This document shows, one piece after another, positions 12,485-21,940 of a stretch of 64,000 nt of DNA. A model generated the notes under the pieces. That model saw only the letters and a program-made list of their open reading frames with translations. It did no database searches and had not been told where the DNA came from. Each line of letters starts with the position of its first letter. Within the stretch, counting starts at the first letter, position 1. The position numbers were made by a program, and so were the translations under genes. This DNA is from Tillus elongatus (taxonomy: Eukaryota; Arthropoda; Insecta; Coleoptera; Cleridae): contig OZ023264.1 in assembly GCA_964006375.1 (NCBI GenBank), positions 172,458,295 to 172,522,294 of the forward strand. The letters are read 5' to 3'.

Positions 12485-13080
12485 AGTAAACCATCTAGTA
12501 ATGTAAACGCGAAAACGTATGGTTTTATCAAGTGTGCTTTGAAGTAGGTCAGTTGCGCCTATCTACGCCTCCTATTTATTTCTTTATTATTGAAGCATAA
12601 ATATTGGAGAATGTTGAACTTGAAAGCGTGATTCAAGCTGAATTTATAAAGGCATAAAATGCTTATGCAATTTCCGTTTACTATTTTTCATCGTGAATAG
12701 AAATGCTTGTGCAGCATTTATCTCACAAGTTTATTTTATCCTTTTTACGCATGTTAAATTAAAAATCGAATCCGCATATTGCAACATTTCGCGTGTTGTG
12801 CCATTTTTACTGCGATGTATCATAGTTCGAGCAACCCATAACAGCTTCAGATAACTATTGTTCATACCATTTTTCACACACTGGAAAAACTAACAACGGT
12901 GTGTTTGCCGCAAAAATCAATCCTTGCCTAATGTTGCATTATTTATAGCATGGCTCCAACAAATTTTCCACGTGTGCAGACACACAGGCAGGCTCTAATA
13001 TTGTGCATATATATTTTATTTGGTACAGCATTTTAAGTTTGATAGTGCAACGCTGTAACGGTTGATTTTATCTTAGTAGA
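12485..13080. other. Centre of the giant inverted repeat
   Basis: About 600 bp of AT-rich DNA with no recognised feature. It is bordered on each side by inverted copies of the R terminal hairpin (12400-12480 and 13085-13180). Confidence 0.5.
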
Positions 13081-13211
13081 ATTTTCGTTCTTTAAGCTAA
13101 TTTTCATTAAGAAAAAATCTCTCATAGAGAGGTCACGATGAAAAGCTTTCGGAAAAGTTTCTTCAGGTGAGCGCAAATTTTGGTCCCTAAAACCTAAAAC
13201 CAAGGTCCGGT

Positions 13212-13321
<110 letters not shown>

Positions 13322-13348
13322 GTCCGAGAGAAAACTCAAAAACTTTGG

Positions 13349-13807
13349 GACGCGGCATGTGCATTATGGTAGTGAATTTTTATTAAATGCTTCAAATTTG
13401 AATAACTCAACTTTCTATAGACTTATAAAGTTAAATTTTGGTATGTAGTAAGACCTTTCCCAAGGAAACTTACTGGTAAAATTTCATTAAAATAGCTTTG
13501 AAATTTTCGGAGAAATTTGTTTTTTTCAAAAAAACTCAAAATTTGAATAACTCAATTTTCTATAAATTTATAAAGTTGAGTTTTGATACGTAGTAAGACC
13601 TAATCCAAGGAAAAATATCCACAAAGTTTCATTAATATCTTCGTAATTTTTGGAGAAAACATTTTTTTTTCGAAAATAAACTTAAAATTTCCCGGGAAAG
13701 CCTTGTCCGATTTTCCTGGATAACGAACTCGTCCAAGCCATTAATAAAATAAAGGCACTTGCCGAGTTTCATCAAAATCGGTTAATTATTATTTGTGTTA
13801 TAGGTTG

Positions 13808-13906
<99 letters not shown>

Positions 13907-14034
13907 AAATTGAAACTGACCCCGGATAATGGGTTCTAGGGGTCCTAGTCCGCGCTCATTTGAAAATTTTTTTTGCAAAGTCTCACCATCGATACCTCTC
14001 TATTAGTGAATTTTTTTTAATAAAAATTGACTAA
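13349..14034 (+). repeat. Repeat family R, full-length copy (about 690 bp)
   Basis: Begins with the terminal motif gggacgcggcatgtgcattatgg, GTAGTGAATTTTTATT, continues through paired clauses on TTATAAAGTTGAG and CCAAGCCATTAATAAAA, reaches (TA)n at 13820-13899, then aaactgacccc, gggttctaggggtcctag, cgctcatttgaaaa, and closes with the hairpin ctctattagtgaattttttt / aataaaaattgacta. The inner part of the opening motif and the closing hairpin are inverted versions of the same TAGTGAATTTTTATT sequence. Non-coding. Confidence 0.7.
13820..13899. repeat. (TA)n microsatellite, about 80 bp
   Basis: Core of the full-length R copy. Confidence 0.95.
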
Positions 14035-14040
14035 AAATAC

Positions 14041-14902
14041 TAAACTGATTTCAATCAAACTTGGCAAAAGTCTTGTTTGGGCGAAAACCGACGTCCAATT
14101 CATTTCAGCCTTTATGCCCAAGTTTTTCCGGTGGAAAATCAGTGAAAACTTTTTGAAGACGCTATATTTTTGTAAGTATCAGAGTAACTGGATTGAGACT
14201 TTATATGTAGCCATAAATAGTGCAAATAAAGCTATGTTGTGAATTTTAAGTAATTTGGTAGACAATATTTAGAGTTTTTTCCAAATTAAAAATAAAATTC
14301 CAAAGACATGCATCGAGACGACTTAGTTAAAGTCCAATGCCTGACAGACAGTGTATTTGACTGCCACGCGTAGATTGATTAATACAACAGGTACAAACCA
14401 TACATCATACACCAAACTAAATATATACAATACAGAAAACATACTACCCGAACCAACAATCGTGAAATCTCTGCCGCAACTATGGAAAATGACAGGCGAC
14501 ATGAATTTAAAAATTTGACAGTTGATTGTTATTTAACTGGGTGGGGGATTCAATCAATTAGTAAAAGACTCTATATTTGTAGCTTTATGAACGGCTTTAA
14601 ATAAAGTTTTAGCGCAGCATAGATATATTGTGCTGTCGTATATTATACTAGAAATGTAAACAAAATCAAGCTAAGTCGTTATAAAAATGATTCTAGAATA
14701 GTTTCTTTTATCCTAAAACTTTAACATAAGACGTCATATAAGTCCGAAACAGTCGTGAGATGTGTTTCAGTGGTAATTCTACTAATTCTGTAATGAATTA
14801 CATATACTTTGAATATAATACCCAGGGTATGAAGCCGATCTAAAGTATCACGCATATAAAACGCTAGTTGAAGTATACTGAGATGGTGCCAGGGATATCG
14901 CG
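14041..14902 (-). repeat. Giant inverted repeat, right arm
   Basis: Inverted partner of 11409-12262. Its distal end (ccagggatatcgcgc) runs straight into the half copy of the palindrome family that starts near 14930. Confidence 0.85.
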
Positions 14903-14929
14903 CTTCCAATCTCAGATCTCTCTGACGCC

Positions 14930-15176
14930 AGGGGTTGAACACTGAGACTTTAGAGACGATCTCCAGCGAGATTTGGAGAGTAGGCAGATTGATTCCCCGT
15001 AATCGAGCTACAACCACCTAACTCACCTTTGTCCACCGCTCTAAGGAGTAGGCAGATTGAGGCCTTAGAGTATCCTTACATATTTCCTTTACCTCTTGAA
15101 AATGGCTCCAAAACAGGAGCCGAAACGTCGAGTTTTAATAAATTCTGGACGCGGTTCAACCCGAGAACCAAGTGTA

Positions 15177-15180
<4 letters not shown>
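14930..15180 (+). repeat. Half copy of the palindrome family
   Basis: Corresponds to the right arm of 1391-1987 (gagatttggagagtaggcag, tccaccgctctaaggagtag, aggagccgaaacgtcgag, ccgagaaccaa) and, like it, runs directly into a TA tract. Confidence 0.8.
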
Positions 15181-15262
<82 letters not shown>

Positions 15263-15437
15263 TTTAAATTGTGGTATAGCCGTCAGTTGCAAAATAAAAG
15301 TTCTCTATTAAATTGCCGAGGTTTTGGAATGATTTATTTCATTATCAAGGATATAAACCAACTGTTTAAGTTTAACTTGAAAAATGTAATAAATAATAAA
15401 CATGAACACACAAAAAATTTATTGACGGCTATCCCAC

Positions 15438-15516
<79 letters not shown>
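15180..15516. repeat. Two TA tracts around an inverted repeat
   Basis: (TA)n at 15180-15257 and 15440-15516. Between them, attgtggtatagccgtca near 15270 is the complement of tgacggctatcccacaat near 15422. The tracts and the 18-19 bp inverted sequence together form one long potential hairpin with a loop of about 130 bases. Confidence 0.85.
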
Positions 15517-15519
<3 letters not shown>

Positions 15520-15521
<2 letters not shown>

Positions 15522-16300
15522 CACCGATAAAATGAGCCGATTTTAGTTTATTTGGTAGGTACCTATCCTCTGTAATTGTCCTGGATAAGTTTGTTATATA
15601 GGCACATTGACCAGTTTTTCTGAAAAAAATATCCTTTTTGGCGAAAATTGTTTATAGTACAAAAAGTTGTAGACATTTAAAAAGATTTTTGGGTGCCACT
15701 GGTGATCAGAAAATGGTACAAAATTAAAATATTTTGTGTGATTAACATAATCTGTTAATTATTGCAGTCAAATATTGAGTTTCCTTGGCACAAAAATAAA
15801 GCAATAATACCTAAATTATTTTAAACATTTTACAGTATTTCTTATTAAAACGTCTCGACTTGAAGCGTTAAAATTGGCGACTTTAAACAGATATTCTGAA
15901 GCGATTGCTGGTTATGTAGAAGAACTGTTGCAGGAAGTGTGTTTCGCAAATCTTAAGTTTCTGCTTCGACCGTCACTATCAATTTTACTTAAATATTTGA
16001 AAAAAAACTTCATTTCAAATAGACCTATTCCCTGATTCTTTGACAGTAGTTTAAGTTGAAGAGTTTGTGATTAAATGGTATATTACTTTTAGTATTTTTC
16101 GTAGACAAAATTTGCCAATCAAGAGGTCGCCACTTTCTAATTTTGAAACAATTTCTTTAAATGAGCGCGAAGTAGAATCCTAGAGCCCATATACGGCCTC
16201 ATTTCCAATTTCGCGCTCTTCTTTACCGCACAACAGCGCACAGAGAAGAAAGCAGACACCTGTGACGCCAGAAAAGTAGTCCCTACATTTAGTATGAAAC
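15520..16300. other. Dispersed non-coding repeat, no gene
   Basis: 15520-15990 contains clauses shared with 2180-2450 (tttaaacagat/aagt, aggaagtgtgtttc, taagtttctgcttcga) and the R clause cacaccgataa. No coding sequence recognised. Confidence 0.5.
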
Positions 16301-16314
16301 AGTTTTTCCTAGTA

Positions 16315-17139
16315 GTAGTAGTAGTAGTAGCAATGGTGGGGAAGTTAACGCCAAGCATGTAGGCCACAATGGGCCCATTTTGCCAACCCCAGCAACCCAG
16401 CAACCATGCTCTACTCTTCCTCGCTTCCGTCGCCAAACCGCCTCGACCTCGATATGAAGGCCGTGACGGTTTTCAATTGTTGGACGGTACTTACCTGATT
16501 CCTCTGCGGAGTTCTCGAACCGAACAATTCTGCTTGAAGAGTCCCAAAAGCCTCGCATTCACACATGTAGTGGTAAGGCGTTTCTTCATCCTCGCCCCAT
16601 TCCTGGAAAATGGGTTCCCTCTCTACGCCTATCAATGTGAGGTGTCTTCTAAGGGCACAGTTTCCTGTCAGCACCCCAAGGATGCGGCGAAGCGTAGGTC
16701 GACTCCTACCGAGTAGCCAGACAGCTTTATCTCTGTCCGGCCCCTCCACGAAGTCCCTCGCCTGCATACAGCCGCCAACCGACCCCCAGTGCCTCTCCAT
16801 GGCTTCCTCAGTCCACCTGTCTCAGGCGACAGAGACAGTCTTCCTGCTTATGTCTGTCGCAGGCTCCGAGCCACAGAACGGCCGCCGGGAATCAAGCTTT
16901 GCGAGATTATTCGCTACCTCATTCCGCGATAGCCACAGTGTCCCGGAACCCACACCAGTTGCACCTTCTTTGTCCTGGCTAGTACTTTGACGGCGTCAGC
17001 GCACTCCTGAACCAGTGTTGACCTGATTCTGGCCGCGCAGACTGCCCGGAGGACCGCCTGGCTATCCGAGCAAATGTATACACATTTCTCGGGGCTCCTA
17101 CTCACATCCTGTCTATTGGCCACAGACAGGATAGTAGGA
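16315..17139 (-). pseudogene. LINE 3' end with RNase H domain
   Basis: Minus-strand frames encode an RNase H segment (CSDSQAVLRAV with catalytic Asp, then VQLVWVPGHCGYRG with the family His; 16914-17123). Next comes a C-terminal region (LLGRSRPTLRRILGVLTGNCALRRHL) and a zinc-knuckle-like ETPYHYMCEC (16411-16800). Frame changes separate the pieces. The 3' end is a (CTA)n tail on the minus strand (16311-16329). TCCTAGTA occurs at both borders (16307-16314 and 17140-17147), an eight-base candidate target-site duplication. An I- or R1-like non-LTR element with a 5' truncation is the best reading. Confidence 0.75.
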
Positions 17140-17147
17140 TCCTAGTA

Positions 17148-18070
17148 AGGACAACAACAATCAAGGAATACATTTATTTAAGTTGATTGAAAAATTGTAA
17201 GCTTTATAATATATCTGAGAGATATAGGTTTATTTATGAAGACTTGCATATATTTAACATACTTTTTGGGCCATAAAAATATATTTTGTTTTTAAATCGA
17301 ACGATTTAGGCGAAGTGCATCATTTGTTTATATTGAAAGCATTGTATATAGAAGAAATATTTTCTATTCCTTCGAGTAAACATCTTGTTACTAATTAAAA
17401 GTAATTTGAGTTTAGAAGAAGCACCATTGAGATAACAGCACGAGAACAAAACGCCGCGTTTCTATACTAAAGGGAGAATTTGTGTATACAAAACATTTTT
17501 CATTTTCCCCCAGTCGAACCATATTCCGGACATTAAAAGTACAAATGATCCCTGATAAATGGTGAATTCATTTTAATTTTTTTCAGGGAACAATACTGAC
17601 CTGGTTTAAGGGCGTATTCGCTCGCTATGGGAGAGAGGTCGGAGGTCTGGCAATCGAGCGCCTAAAATATGGTTTACGGCCCATTACGTCTCTCATCGGT
17701 GTTTTGTCTTTTAATCCAGGGAGCGCCCGCTTATCAGGTATTATTTTGTTGGAGGTGAGCTGTCGAGCCTTCAGGCTTTCCGGTCCGCTTGCCTTATCTA
17801 CGTGAAAGTAATAAGTACTTGCACTTTACGAGGTTACATCTTATCCTGTCTACAGAGAGACAAAGGCATAAATAGCGAATGCAAATATACAATTTAGTGC
17901 GCCCATCTTCTGTTTATAGCTCTCTGTCCCTGACATGTATAAACCGCTTGTGGGGATAACAAGATCGATATAAATTTTCGATGCTTCTGAAATATTTATT
18001 ATAAGACATTTTCTTTATCACATTATTTCACAATTCCATTTGTTGTTTATGTTTTGCAGTATATATATTT
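17148..18070. other. No recognisable gene
   Basis: Ordinary DNA between two LINE fragments. Nothing recognised. Confidence 0.45.
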
Positions 18071-18074
18071 TTAT

Positions 18075-18899
18075 ATTTCAACAACACGAGGGCTTACAGC
18101 CTAAATACTATCGTGGGTGTCGACTAGGAGGAAAGAGGCAACTTGTTAGTTCTGGGCTTGAAGGTTTGGAGGTTCGGAGGAGAATGAAGAACATGTGCCG
18201 GCAAGGAATTCCACAACTTGGAAGTCCTCGGGACAAAAGAGAGGAAGAGAGGGCATAACAAGATGTTCTATGTCTGGTCTGGTGATCTGGACAGTAAAAG
18301 GGTGCATTCGCTGTGTTCCCCTGGTAGATCTGTTGGGGGCAGCAGGGGAAGAACTATGGAAGAAAGCTCCTCTGAGCAGTGCCCATGCAGATATATATAA
18401 AAGAGAGAGAGGTTACCAACGGCACGTCGGTGGGCAAGAGAAGGCAACCTTCGGTTGACGGTAGTGTCACCGATGAGACGTATAGCTCTCTTCTGAATGG
18501 AGTCCAGGATAGCGAGTGTATAAGCGGCAGCGGCACCCCAGATGTGGGAGCAGTATTCGAGGTTTGGCCTTATTTGTGAAGTATATAAGGTATAGAGATT
18601 AGCTGGTGAAAAGTATTTGCGAGCCCGGAAGAGGAAACCTAATTTCTTAGCAGCCGCTTCTGCAATTGATGTGACATGTTGGTGCCAATTGATATTTTGA
18701 TCCACAGAAATGCCAACAAGTGAAAAGGACTAATTACTTTGAATAACTTTGTTGTTCATTGTGATGGGTCTAGGGATGGTGTATATCTTATGAGATAGAA
18801 AGCAAGACTGAAATTTGGTGGGGTTGAATTGTACAATATTTCTACTTCCCCAGTCTAATATTTTTTGAAGATCCACGGAGACAGAACCTTCCATGATTC
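18075..18899 (-). pseudogene. LINE-A, reverse transcriptase C-terminal part
   Basis: On the minus strand the thumb and C-terminal region of a jockey/CR1-type reverse transcriptase is readable: MDQNINWHQHVTSIAEAAAK, LGFLFRARKYF, QIRPNLEYCSHIWGAA, IQKRAIRLIGD and, after a frame change, SKLWNSLPAHV near the end. The 3' end lies near 18075. A second copy in plus orientation is at 34568-35450. The element is interrupted upstream by a mitochondrial insertion at about 18900. Confidence 0.8.
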
Positions 18900-18924
18900 T
18901 TTATTGTTGAATTATAATTTTATT

Positions 18925-19217
18925 AGGTTTTTAAGAGGAGGATCTGCTTTAATTTTTATAGCTGAATATTCCGGAATTTTATTTATGAGTTTTGTGTGTG
19001 TAATATTATTTTTAGGAGGAGATATTTATTCTTGAATACTTTTTATTACAGTTATATTAGTTTTTTTTTATGGATTTGGGTTCGTGGTACCTTACCTCGT
19101 TATCGTTATGATAAATTAATAGGGTTAGCTTGAAAAAGTTATTTACCTATTTCTTTAAATTATTTTTTATTTTATTTGGGGGGAGCTTTAGTTTCTTTTA
19201 CTAATCAAATCTTATAG
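18925..19217 (+). pseudogene. nad1 3' fragment (mitochondrial origin)
   Basis: With the invertebrate mitochondrial code (TGA = Trp, ATA = Met) the frame reads SALIFMAEYSGILFMSFV and GGDIYSWMLFI. After a one-base slip in the T run at 19071-19079 it continues WIWVRGTLPRYRYDKLM and LPISLNYFLF, ending in TAG at 19215-19217. These are the hallmark C-terminal segments of NADH dehydrogenase subunit 1. The region upstream of about 18925 does not align cleanly and may be rearranged. Confidence 0.88.
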
Positions 19218-19317
19218 TCAATTATTTTTAGTAGTTAATTATTAAATTAAGCTTTAAAATTCAAATTATAAAATTAAATTTTAAAGCTTTTTTTTTGGTT
19301 AATTATTTTTAGTATTA
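19218..19317. other. Mitochondrial intergenic spacer with hairpin
   Basis: About 100 bp of AT-rich DNA containing AAGCTTTAAAATT and its near complement AATTTTAAAGCTT around a 14-base loop. It is longer than the short nad1-trnS spacer usual in insects, and partial repeats of ttaattatttttagtatta suggest a local duplication. Confidence 0.6.
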
Positions 19318-19383
19318 AGTTAATAGAAAATTTAATTAATATTTTATATTTTCAAAATATATGCTTATTTAAGCTCATTAACT
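19318..19383 (-). pseudogene. trnS(UGA) copy (mitochondrial origin)
   Basis: On the minus strand a 66-nt cloverleaf has a perfect 7 bp acceptor stem (AGTTAAT/ATTAACT), a D arm GCTT...AAGC and an anticodon arm TATAT-TTTGAAA-ATATA whose loop centre is TGA, the tRNA-Ser(UCN) anticodon. It lies between nad1 and cob on the strand expected in insects. As a nuclear copy it should not be transcribed as a functional tRNA. Confidence 0.85.
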
Positions 19384-19854
19384 AATAAATTAATTTATCT
19401 CAAATTTTATATATTAAAGAATTAATTAAAAATATAAAAAGTAAAAAATAGTAAGAATTTGACCAATCAGAATATGTGTGTGTTTTGTTTCTTCAACGTC
19501 AGCCTATTTCCGCAACTATGGCCAATCACCGACGCCAGGGAGCAGTTTCACCTCACTATCCTGGAAATTTTGCCGAACCCCTGCCTTTCTGTAAGGAGCG
19601 TAGGGATCTTTAACGTGCCCAACATTGCATGGACACGGGACAAATGGCTTTACGCCCCCTCCGAAGGGCGGAACGTGCAGACATTCAACTTGCTCAAATA
19701 CAATGCCAGAACCTTGGTTAATGTTAATGTTACAGTTTGTACTGAAAAAGTGAAAGGAGTACCCTGGGCTTGAACCCAGTACCCTTCGGTTCAGAGCCAC
19801 ACGTTCTTACCCCTGAACCATCGAGGTTCCGACCAATCAGAATGAAACATCTAA
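19382..19854 (-). pseudogene. cob 3' fragment (mitochondrial origin), split by SINE
   Basis: The minus strand encodes the end of cytochrome b: FILIGQILTIFYFL, then after a one-base shift INSLMYKIWDKLIY and TAG. The stop codon overlaps the first two bases of trnS, as is common in insect mitochondria. The piece runs from about 19854 down to 19831, is interrupted by the SINE, and resumes at 19473. Confidence 0.85.
19474..19830 (-). mobile_element. tRNA-derived SINE, copy A (357 bp)
   Basis: Read on the minus strand: a tRNA-related head (cctcgatggttcaggggtaa) with a polymerase III B-box-like GGGTTCAAGCCC, a conserved body (cgttccgcccttcgg, gggcacgttaaagatccct, gtgattggccatagttgcgg) and an A/CA-rich tail. 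It is flanked by a perfect 13 bp duplication, GACCAATCAGAAT, at 19461-19473 and 19831-19843. The duplicated bases belong to the cob fragment, so the SINE arrived after the mitochondrial DNA. Confidence 0.9.
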
Positions 19855-20325
19855 TTGGGCTAAAGAGACAGGCTTAGAATATTGTATATTTGCGTGGAGG
19901 GTGCTGTCGTCCGCGTAACTGTGAACTGGGTTGTATGTGCTAGAGAGGAGGTCATTGATGTGGAGAAGAAACAAAGTAGGGGCTAAAGCTGAACCTTGAG
20001 GAATTCCTGCGCATTGATTGGATACAGTTTAGAGGAATGGCCATCTACGACAACAGAAATGCTCAGGTTGGAGAGGAAATTTGCTGTCCAGGTACAGAGT
20101 TTTGGTGGTAGGCCATAGGCCGGAAGTTTATTAAGTAACGCTGCGTGCCACACCTCGTCGAATGCTTTGGATATATCTAGAGCGACAATATGAGATTCAC
20201 CGTGTAGTTCCATCGGCTTGTTGCAAGAATGGGTGACAAAGGAAAGGGGGTCGGCAGTTGAACTGCGCTGACCCAATCCATACTGCCTGTCTTGAATTAG
20301 ACTGTGTTTTTCAAGAAATTTTAGA
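19855..20325 (-). pseudogene. LINE-A, reverse transcriptase core
   Basis: The minus strand encodes FLEKHSLIQDRQYG, RSSTADPLSFV, the palm motif A VALDISKAFDEVWH, LPAYGLPPKLCTW, then after a small break SALAPTLFLLHIND and the catalytic YADDS. The order and spacing match non-LTR reverse transcriptases. It joins the C-terminal part at 18075-18899 once the NUMT and SINE are taken out. Confidence 0.85.
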
Positions 20326-20611
20326 GGACCTCGCATGCAGCCTCTGCGGCGAGAGGGAGGAATCAGCCCAGCACACCTTGTGCGAGTGCAAAACTCTGGA
20401 CCTCAAAAGACAACTGATCTACGGTCAGTCTAGACCGGAGACAGAGCATTATAAAATATCACCCTACCAATCGCTGTGCAGACTAGTTCAAGGCACAGTG
20501 ATTTTGGAATTGGTGGAGTAAAAAGACTAAGGGCATGCACAATAAACCAAAGGTTGCAGTGCTATCGGGGCGGCAAAGCCGCGGACGAACCCTGAGGGAG
20601 AAAAAAAAGTG
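20326..20611 (+). pseudogene. LINE-B, C-terminal zinc-knuckle end
   Basis: The plus strand encodes EDLACSLCGEREESAQHTL then CECKTLDLKRQLIYG, a CxxC...H....C zinc-knuckle-like end found at the C terminus of several insect LINE ORF2 proteins. The 3' end is marked by ggacgaaccctgagggag and an A run. An inverted copy with the same end is at 39340-39625. It lies back to back with LINE-A. Confidence 0.7.
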
Positions 20612-20680
20612 TTGTGGCGATTTGGGTTCTACAAGTGTAGTTATCAGTGCTGATCACACGTTCCATTCTTCACTTACTGA
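20612..20680 (+). repeat. Penelope-type terminal repeat, truncated
   Basis: Tail of the same block as at 8866 and 45125 (tgttgtggcgatttgggttc, caagtgtagttatcagtgct). The hammerhead-like portion is missing because the LINE-B A-tail replaces it. Confidence 0.65.
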
Positions 20681-21444
20681 TTTATTATGGTAAAGATTAA
20701 TAAAGAAAGTATACAGCAACACTTTGCTTCATGCCTTGGGACCTGTCAAGGCAACATTCTAACGATCACAGGTGGCCATAGATAGGTGGGGTGTAACATC
20801 TTAATACACTATGTACACATTTGCATACGCTACATAATTTATATCTTAATAAAATATTTATAAAGGGAGGTTATTGCATCCAGAAAGCTAAAGAGTTTGG
20901 AAGCTTTGAAATCGTAGTTTTACCAAAGGTTAATGTATTTAAACGCTTAGATATCACAAATTAACTTTCTTCTAGCTTAATCTATAACCTGTTACAAGCG
21001 ATTCGACCAATTAAAATTAATAGCGTGATATTCTTATTTAAACACAAATTTAGTATGTATTGTATTGGAAAACGATTAGTCTTTAAATTCTGTAAAATTC
21101 CGTTGTTGCCTAATGAGCGAGCAGATAATCACTACTATCCATACTTTCGTAACAAATTCTATATTAAATCTCCAATTCCCTAGAGATGGCAACCGACATA
21201 AACTCAAATTACAGACCACTGTTTCCAATCAAAATGAAAATTGCTGTAGGAGCTGAACGATTCCAAATTGCATTTTAAACACAGGAGATGTTTAAATTTC
21301 ATAGTCATCGACAAGACTATTGAAGTCTAGAATATGACGTTACCTTTAAAATTCAAATATGTACATGTTTATTTAGTAGGATAATTCATTTTATGTTTTT
21401 AAGTTTAATTCCTATACATTGATAAAACAGCCAATCTTTTGTGC
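20681..21444. other. No recognisable gene
   Basis: AT-rich DNA without a recognised feature. Confidence 0.45.
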
Positions 21445-21635
21445 GTTTCGTTTCTTTAAGGCCTTCCTATTCTCGCTACTATGGCCTATAACCAAAACCT
21501 TGGTGCAGTTTCATCCCACCAGCCTAGATCTCTAGCCTCACCTGTTTCTGGTATAAACAGGGTAAACATCCTTTATATGACCAACATCGTATGGTACACG
21601 GGATCACAGCCTTACAGATGGGCCTTCGATTTGCT
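21445..21635 (-). mobile_element. tRNA-derived SINE, old diverged copy
   Basis: Matches the SINE body on the minus strand in order (gtttctttaaggccttccta, tactatggcctataacca, ccaacatcgtatgg, acacgggatcacagccttac) but with many substitutions and gaps. No tRNA head remains and no target duplication was seen. Confidence 0.65.
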
Positions 21636-21764
21636 TATTTTTGTACTTAACTGTCTAATCACTTCTTTTAACACCACGAGTCTTTTTGGCAGGTATTTGT
21701 AAGTTTTTTATGTTTTTAGAAAACCATTTTACTTGAGATAATTTAATTGAAAATGCAAATTAAC

Positions 21765-21890
21765 CTATATTAGTGAATTTTCTTTAAAAAACTCACTAAT
21801 GAATTTAGAACAATTTCTTCGAACTAGCGCGAACTAGGTCCCCTAGAACCCATATCCAGGGTCAGTTTCAATTTACATATATATGTAGGT
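21765..21890 (-). repeat. Repeat family R, end fragment
   Basis: R hairpin end (attagtgaattttctttaaa), gcgcgaactaggtcccctag and cccatatccagggtcagttt, ending in a very short TA run. It shows that R copies exist whose TA core is almost absent. Confidence 0.65.
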
Positions 21891-21940
21891 GTGGCAAAAT
21901 AGGTGTCGAAAATAACGACGGAACAGGCCCTTTTCTTTTC

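Larger units (their letters stand above)
18901..19854. other. NUMT: nuclear mitochondrial insertion inside LINE-A
   Basis: A mitochondrial block (nad1 3' end, spacer, trnS, cob 3' end) sits between the two halves of LINE-A. Comparison with the uninterrupted copy at 34568-34690 shows LINE sequence stopping near 19855 and resuming near 18899, with about 14 LINE bases lost at the junction. The mitochondrial part is itself split by a SINE (19474-19830). Gene order and strands match the usual insect arrangement. Frameshifts in both protein fragments mark it as a decayed nuclear copy. Confidence 0.88.

Noticed and set aside
19474..19830. Possible functional tRNA gene at the SINE head
   Set aside because: Head has B-box similarity but no convincing cloverleaf, and it is attached to the SINE body in every copy.
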